Of a stretch of DNA of 64,000 nucleotides, positions 59,717 through 64,000 are shown in pieces. Each line of letters opens with the position of its first letter. Position 1 is the stretch's first letter. The stretch lies in NCBI GenBank assembly GCA_024398935.1, contig JAKSIH010000001.1, positions 62,001-126,000 of the forward strand. Direction: 5' to 3'. Under the pieces are notes generated by a model. The model was not told where the DNA came from and made no database searches. It was given only the letters and a program-made list of their open reading frames with translations. A program made the position numbers and the translations under genes. This stretch comes from Fibrobacter sp. (GTDB lineage: Bacteria > Fibrobacterota > Fibrobacteria > Fibrobacterales > Fibrobacteraceae).

Positions 59717-60841
59717 ATGAGTTCTAAGAAAGCACCTGTAAAGGAAACAAAACCTGCAGCAAAGAAGGGCGCCGAAAAGAAGGCCGCTCCCGAAGCTAAG
59801 GCTTCTAAGGCTGCTGCAAAACCTGCCAAGGCTTCAAGTAAGAAGGCTGCAGAAAAGGTTACCGACAAGAAGGGCGCAGGAAAGACCGCCACTTCAAGTG
59901 TGGCCAAGAAACCTGCTGTCACCAAGGCTGCTACCAAGGACTCCAAGGTTACCGTAACCAAGAAGACTTCTAAGGCCGCTGATTCCAAGCCGGTCAAGGC
60001 TGATGATAAGAAGGGTGCAAAGGTTAAGCCTGCCACAGAACCCGCCAAGTCTACAAAGGACACTAAGACAAAGCCGGCCAATGTAAAGCAGTCCAGTGAT
60101 GCGAAGGCTTCCGGCAATGTAAAGGCCGCTTCTGCCGGAGCAAAGTCCCCTACCAAGGCTGGCAGTAACAAGAAGACTCCTGCACCGAAGCCCGAGGTGG
60201 AGAAGGCTCCTGCAGTAACCAAGAATAGCAAGAATGGAACAAAGGGTGGAGCATCGGCAAAGCCCGAAACTTCCAGTTCCAAGCCCGTTCCTGCACCGGA
60301 ACCTCCCAGGGGCGGGAACGACAAGCCGGTCAAGAAAGGCAATGACTATGATTACGCAGTTCTTCTGGAAGGCGTCAAGAAATTGTCGAAGGCCATCATG
60401 TTTACCGAAGTGGATGAACAGGAAGACCGCTCCAACAAGAAGAAGATGTCTTCTGAAATGAAGAACATGGACATGAAGCCAACGGCTTCCATCCGTCGCA
60501 AGGCTTCTCTTGCCGAGGAAACCCAGGAAGAACTGACCGAACGCATCCTCAAGGAACTGGAGGAGCAGAACCTGGCCTTCGAACGTGAAGCGGCAACCCA
60601 GATGTGCACCCGTTGCAACCGTAATCTGGTCTCCCCGGAATTCTGGGTGGACAAGCACTTGGGCTATTGCGAAGAATGTGCCATGATCCTGAAGCTGGGT
60701 CAGTCCAAGGAAGCACGTAAGGTGGAATACCAGCTGGGCGGCATGGGCGACTCCCTGGACGAAGAAGATGATGAAATCATCGGACCGGATGCAGACGACC
60801 TGAAGGACGCCGAAGAAGATCTCGCCGATATGGATGACTAG
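59717..60841 (+). CDS. Histone-H1-like lysine-rich protein with C4 zinc finger
   Basis: 374 residues. Residues 1-~215 are Lys/Ala/Pro/Ser/Thr low-complexity repeats (KKAA, AKPAKA, TKAA) like bacterial AlgP/Hc1 or H1-type tails that bind DNA. Residues ~225-290 are mixed, with a helical ELTERILKELEEQNLAF. Residues ~297-320 hold CTRCNRN...GYCEEC, a Cys4 zinc finger placed like that of DksA/TraR, and the last ~45 residues are acidic. It may be a nucleoid-linked regulator of RNA polymerase; this is inference from layout. DksA's coiled-coil with DxxDxA tip is not evident. Confidence 0.8.
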   Translation: MSSKKAPVKETKPAAKKGAEKKAAPEAKASKAAAKPAKASSKKAAEKVTDKKGAGKTATSSVAKKPAVTKAATKDSKVTVTKKTSKAADSKPVKADDKKGAKVKPATEPAKSTKDTKTKPANVKQSSDAKASGNVKAASAGAKSPTKAGSNKKTPAPKPEVEKAPAVTKNSKNGTKGGASAKPETSSSKPVPAPEPPRGGNDKPVKKGNDYDYAVLLEGVKKLSKAIMFTEVDEQEDRSNKKKMSSEMKNMDMKPTASIRRKASLAEETQEELTERILKELEEQNLAFEREAATQMCTRCNRNLVSPEFWVDKHLGYCEECAMILKLGQSKEARKVEYQLGGMGDSLDEEDDEIIGPDADDLKDAEEDLADMDD

Positions 60842-60860
60842 TAAGGAGGCGAATGCTGCG

Positions 60861-60924
60861 ACGACCATGCTTGCATGGTCGGCATAGCTGAGCCGACGAA
60901 CGAGGGACTTTCGAAGAAAGTCCC
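60861..60924. repeat. Hairpin pair belonging to the AGTCCCCTAATT repeat family
   Basis: CGACCATGC-TT-GCATGGTCG (60862-60881) and GGGACTTTC-GAA-GAAAGTCCC (60904-60924), the latter running into CTAATT. The AGTCCCCTAATT word recurs in the 52527-52653 repeat. Confidence 0.75.
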
Positions 60925-60988
60925 CTAATTTCGGAACTCGCGAGGCGGGGCCCAAGCTCGGAGTCGGGTTGGTCGCTGTCAATCTTTG

Positions 60989-61028
60989 AAACAAAAGAAG
61001 ACGGACATCTGTCCGTCTTCTTTTGTTT
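60989..61028. terminator. Long perfect bidirectional terminator
   Basis: Nineteen-base perfect inverted repeat from AAACAAAAGAAGACGGACA with a two-base centre, between the zinc protein gene and the convergent lexA. Confidence 0.85.
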
Positions 61029-61063
61029 TAAATGGGTGCAAGTTTGCGCTAATTTGCGACAAA

Positions 61064-61804
61064 TTAGCTGATCTTGCGCATGACGCCGATGACGCGACCT
61101 GCGATGGAGAAATCCTTGTCCTTCTTGACGATGATGGGACTGTAGGATGGATTTGCGGGGCGAAGCTCTACATGAGTCGTTGCGGGATGGTAATACTTGA
61201 CGGTTGCTTCGTTGTCTACCTGGGCGACGATGATTTCGCCACGGTCTGCAGTCTTCTGCTGGCGGGCGAACACCAGGTCTCCGTCAAAAATACCTGCATT
61301 GATCATGGAATCGCCCTTGACGCGGAGCGCGAAAACATCGGTACGGCAGGCCAGGAAGTCACGGTCAATGGTGACAGTCCCTTCCAGGTTCTGTACTGCG
61401 AGAATGGGGGTGCCTGCGGCGACCCGACCTACGATAGGAATTTCGATGGTGTTACTCGGTGCGATATCCTTCACCTCTTCCTCGTTGCCGTTGGCGACAA
61501 TTTCGATACCACGGCTCAGGCGGGGAGAGCGATTGATGTATCCCTTCTTGATGAGGGCTGCCAGAATGGAGCGGACTCCATTGGTGGAGGAAATGTCAAA
61601 ATGGTTGCCAATTTCGCGGACGGTGGGCGGCATACGGTTTTCCTTGGAGTACTTCTTGATGTAGTCCAGGATTTCTTCCTGACGCTTCGTCAGTTCCTTG
61701 CGGGGACTTGCGGTCTCGCTGTAGGCGCCGCTGTTGAATTTGCTGTCGGCGTCGTTGTCGATTTCTCGATCGAATGCGGGGGTTATGATATTGGGCTTTT
61801 CCAT
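61064..61804 (-). CDS. lexA: LexA repressor
   Basis: 246 residues from the ATG that follows GAGGTG. An extra ~35-residue polar N-terminal segment precedes the winged helix ([45 protein letters not shown]). The autocleavage site is Ala-Gly in VAAGTP, catalytic serine in KGDSMINAG, catalytic lysine in EATVKYY. RecA-stimulated self-cleavage releases the SOS genes. A nearly perfect promoter with an operator in its spacer lies upstream, showing autoregulation. E. coli LexA is 202 residues, so this one is longer at the N-terminus. Confidence 0.97.
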   Translation of the reverse strand: MEKPNIITPAFDREIDNDADSKFNSGAYSETASPRKELTKRQEEILDYIKKYSKENRMPPTVREIGNHFDISSTNGVRSILAALIKKGYINRSPRLSRGIEIVANGNEEEVKDIAPSNTIEIPIVGRVAAGTPILAVQNLEGTVTIDRDFLACRTDVFALRVKGDSMINAGIFDGDLVFARQQKTADRGEIIVAQVDNEATVKYYHPATTHVELRPANPSYSPIIVKKDKDFSIAGRVIGVMRKIS

Positions 61805-61832
61805 TTTGCACCTCAAATATTTTATATCGGTA

Positions 61833-61861
61833 AATATAGTGCACTCTTGGGCAAATGTCAA
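61833..61861 (-). promoter_or_regulatory. lexA promoter with nested LexA operator
   Basis: On the minus strand TTGACA (61861-61856), 17-base spacer, TATATT (61838-61833). Inside the spacer TGCCCAAGAGTGCA (61853-61840) fits the TGCNCN4GTGCA pattern described for Fibrobacter LexA. Bound repressor would cover both promoter boxes. Confidence 0.85.
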
Positions 61862-61901
61862 TAGTTTCACTGCACAAAAAGTAACTTTTTTGTTGTTCAC
61901 T

Positions 61902-61940
61902 AAAAAAATCCTGCCACAGATTTTTCCGTGCAGGATTTTT
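61902..61940 (-). terminator. Terminator after the serine-rich ORF
   Basis: On the minus strand ATCCTGC...GCAGGAT stem, followed by T7. It separates the ORF at 61963-62514 from the lexA promoter. Confidence 0.65.
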
Positions 61941-61962
61941 GAAAATGAAAAAAGTGGGTGGT

Positions 61963-62514
61963 TTACTGCTTTCTTTGTACATAGATAGCGGCGCAGGCGT
62001 CTTCGAAACGGAGACTGTATTTTCGCTGGAGACCCCAGGCGGCGCCATTCCAAAGGAAGGGTAGACCGGATTCCTTCAGGTTGTCAAAGGGAATTCTGAG
62101 CCATTCGTTATCGCCGGTAAAGCAGTAATAGACATAGTTGTCAAAATCCATGTCTGTATAGCCGAAGTTTAGCTTGTCGGAAAGCTCGAAATCGCTGACC
62201 GATTCTCCGTTGGAGATTGCTTCCCTCCAGGCATCCAGCTCAGAAGCCTCGCTTTCGGAAACCTTTTCCATGTTGTTTACGCCTACGCTTGCGGTATTTT
62301 CGTCCACCATGATGGTTTCTTCTCCCAATACAGCCGAAGAGGAGGACTCTGCAGGAGTGCTGCTGGAGGAAGAGGTTCCCTGGCTAGGCTCCTGGGAATC
62401 GCTGCTGGAAGGCGTTTCATCGCTGTTGCCGGAAGATTCTCCTTGATCAGAATTTTCTCCCTTATCGGTTCCGCTGCTTTCGGTATTGGATCCGCTACTG
62501 GAATCTGCAAACAT
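61963..62514 (-). CDS. Serine-rich small protein, perhaps a decayed lipoprotein
   Basis: 183 residues. An in-frame TAA four codons upstream fixes ATG 62514 as the earliest start. The first ~70 residues are Ser/Glu/Asp/Gly low complexity (SSSSS, ESSSS), the same linker type as in the window's lipoproteins, but no signal peptide precedes it and no ribosome site is visible. The rest (~70-183) is a small acidic domain with [10 protein letters not shown] and [21 protein letters not shown]. The start resembles the place where a lipobox would end (MFADSSSGS), so an N-terminally truncated surface protein is plausible. Confidence 0.5.
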   Translation of the reverse strand: MFADSSSGSNTESSGTDKGENSDQGESSGNSDETPSSSDSQEPSQGTSSSSSTPAESSSSAVLGEETIMVDENTASVGVNNMEKVSESEASELDAWREAISNGESVSDFELSDKLNFGYTDMDFDNYVYYCFTGDNEWLRIPFDNLKESGLPFLWNGAAWGLQRKYSLRFEDACAAIYVQRKQ

Positions 62515-62611
62515 TCTAAATGATTAATCTCATGGAAAATGAGTGAAAATAGTTTGTTTTTTTCAAAACATTCATTCTAACTAGGAATAAGGTAAAGCTA
62601 TCTTTGGCTCC

Positions 62612-64000
62612 ATGGAATCCCTTTCTGAATTTTTGACCTTTACCCATTTGCCCGCCTTATCCCTCTTCAAGAATGTGAAGGGGGAGGCGATTCATGTCAA
62701 TGGGACAACCATTCCTGTGGCGTCCATGATGGTAGCTGTACGATTCCAGCAGAAACCGGAACACATTCTGGTCATTGCCAAGGATTACAAGAGTGGTGAA
62801 AACTGGGTCGAAAATCTGGAAAGCATGGTGGGGGAGGATTTTGTCCGGTTCCTGCCATCGGTGGGCTTAAAACCTTACGAAAAGAAGGTCCCTTTTGAAG
62901 GTGTCCTGGAAGAACGACTGAAGTTTTTCCGCGACCTGGAACGGAATGAGACTCCGTTTATTACGGTGTGTCCCCTGGACGCCTTTTTGATGCGTCTTCC
63001 GGAACCGGGCTTCGTAAAGAAAAATTCCCGTATGCTGAAAGTGGGGGATGTCCTTGAACCGTCGACATTGCGCCCCTGGCTTATGGACCATGGCTTCGTG
63101 GAACAGCCCGTAGTGAGCGGGGTGGGGGAGTTTTCCATCCGTGGCTGCATTGTTGACGTTAACTGTCTTTTGTATCCCCATCCGATCCGAATTGAATTTT
63201 TCGGAGATGAGATCGAGTCCATCAGAAGTTTTGATATTTTCAGTCAGAGATCTGTAGAAAAGATGAACTCCGTCCAGTTGTTCCCCATGGGGGAATTTGT
63301 CATTCCCGAAAGGGAACTGGCGAAGTATAACGGAGATAGTGCAGGTCTCTGGTGGAAACGGAGCAAGTACGAAAAGCTGGACTATAGTTTACTGGACTAC
63401 CTACCCCGCGCTTCCATCGTATTCGAGGAATTGTCTGCCCTTTCCGAATCGGCCACCAAGTATTTTTTTAAGTGCGAAAATGATTTCCAGGAATTGCGAC
63501 AGGTGGAAAGCGATGCGGTGCCGCCTGCGGAAATCTGGTTGAAGATGGGGGAGGTTTCCCGCGGTTTTGCTGGCCGCAGTTCCATGGACTTGACCCGGGT
63601 TAACGTGGATGACGGGAACTGGCACGACCTGCATTGCCGTCCCCAGGATTTTTCGTCCAATGGTACCGATGCGGTGGCTCGGCAGATTGAAGAGTTTACG
63701 GCTGCAGGGGGCTCTGTCTATGTGGTTGCGCCGACACCCGGCGGTATAAATCGTTTGAAGCAGGTCTTTGGTGACTTGCCCATTGAAGAGTATGTCCTGG
63801 GAAATCTCTCCGAAGGCTTCTGGCTGGAGGACGATAGGGTCGCCTTCCTTACGGAAACTAGGATTTTCAACCGTCATTCCAATAAGACTCGCAGGCGAAA
63901 GGTTTCCAGTACCGTTTCCGGAGCACTGATGATCGAGTCCCTGAACCGCGGGGATTTTGTCGCTCACGAGGATCACGGTGTAGGTCGCTACCTGGGACTT
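62612..64000 (+). CDS. mfd: Transcription-repair coupling factor Mfd, N-terminal part
   Basis: 463 codons from ATG 62612 to the window edge with no stop, so it is cut off on the right. The UvrB-homology module is seen: GEFSIRGCIVDVN, IRIEFFGDEIESIRSFDIFSQRS, and the RNA polymerase-interacting part begins with FVAHEDHGVGRYLGL at the edge. Full Mfd is ~1100 residues and removes RNA polymerase stalled at lesions, recruiting UvrA. It is divergent from the serine-rich ORF. No LexA-type operator is visible in front of it. Confidence 0.93.
   Translation, partial: MESLSEFLTFTHLPALSLFKNVKGEAIHVNGTTIPVASMMVAVRFQQKPEHILVIAKDYKSGENWVENLESMVGEDFVRFLPSVGLKPYEKKVPFEGVLEERLKFFRDLERNETPFITVCPLDAFLMRLPEPGFVKKNSRMLKVGDVLEPSTLRPWLMDHGFVEQPVVSGVGEFSIRGCIVDVNCLLYPHPIRIEFFGDEIESIRSFDIFSQRSVEKMNSVQLFPMGEFVIPERELAKYNGDSAGLWWKRSKYEKLDYSLLDYLPRASIVFEELSALSESATKYFFKCENDFQELRQVESDAVPPAEIWLKMGEVSRGFAGRSSMDLTRVNVDDGNWHDLHCRPQDFSSNGTDAVARQIEEFTAAGGSVYVVAPTPGGINRLKQVFGDLPIEEYVLGNLSEGFWLEDDRVAFLTETRIFNRHSNKTRRRKVSSTVSGALMIESLNRGDFVAHEDHGVGRYLGL

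Overview
The window looks like a chromosomal segment of a Fibrobacter species close to F. succinogenes. The best markers are the 'Fibrobacter succinogenes major paralogous' domain at the end of the 1122-residue lipoprotein at 25582-28950, serine-rich linkers behind lipoprotein signal peptides, a secreted GH9 cellulase, many predicted outer-membrane barrels, and a lexA promoter whose operator fits the TGCNCN4GTGCA pattern that I recall being published for Fibrobacter LexA. I see no insertion sequence, prophage, CRISPR array or rRNA. One tRNA-Glu(CTC) is present.

Layout. 1-9.5 kb: the end of a Wzi-like outer-membrane protein, a U32 (TrhP-type) tRNA hydroxylation protein, a divergent DnaA-family protein, an SDR epimerase, a lipoprotein, a SlyD with a cysteine-rich tail, and a TSP3/OmpA-like surface protein. 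9.5-14.3 kb: a promoter and three-gene unit ending in a lipoprotein lytic transglycosylase with five LysM domains, then a barrel protein and an ankyrin lipoprotein. 14.4-19.7 kb: a complete TonB2-type energising operon (DUF3450, TtpC-like, ExbB, ExbD, TonB, TPR). 19.8-25.5 kb: a helical-repeat protein, ogt-alr, a hairpin-rich leader in front of an AgmX/PglI-type protein, and an M29 aminopeptidase. 25.6-35.2 kb: a surface-protein locus of four lipoproteins and an Ala/Pro-rich barrel; two of the lipoproteins share the same N-terminal domain and the same Cys/Trp repeat. 35.4-42.4 kb: inositol monophosphatase, GH9 endoglucanase, an unknown protein, and an AAA+ ATPase paired with a zincin/VWA protein. 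42.5-52.5 kb: a cNMP-GGDEF cyclase, MtaD, nadB-kinase-cvpA, a PpiD-like chaperone, tRNA-Glu and a GGDEF/EAL protein. 52.6-64 kb: TatD, GreB, a DUF2062-DUF1015 fusion, lepA-lepB, a cyclophilin, a histone-H1-like zinc protein, lexA, a small serine-rich ORF and the first 463 codons of mfd.

Working together. Much of the window serves the envelope: periplasmic folding (PpiD, cyclophilin), secretion (LepB), peptidoglycan (Alr, LysM transglycosylase), TonB energisation of outer-membrane transport, and surface lipoproteins and cellulase for life on plant fibre. The other recurrent themes are nucleotide second messengers (two GGDEF proteins) and DNA damage response (LexA, Mfd, Ogt).

Short dispersed repeats (CTAACCA heptamers, hairpin-TTTGAGGT modules, AGTCCCCTAATT hairpins, a degenerate 29-bp repeat) fill several intergenic gaps, mostly gene ends. 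The observations I rate highest are the divergent DnaA, the structured leader at 23138-23361, the Cys/Trp-repeat lipoprotein locus, the DUF2062-DUF1015 fusion with an apparent internal start, and the lexA promoter with its nested operator. All family assignments were made by eye from motifs, without database searches.
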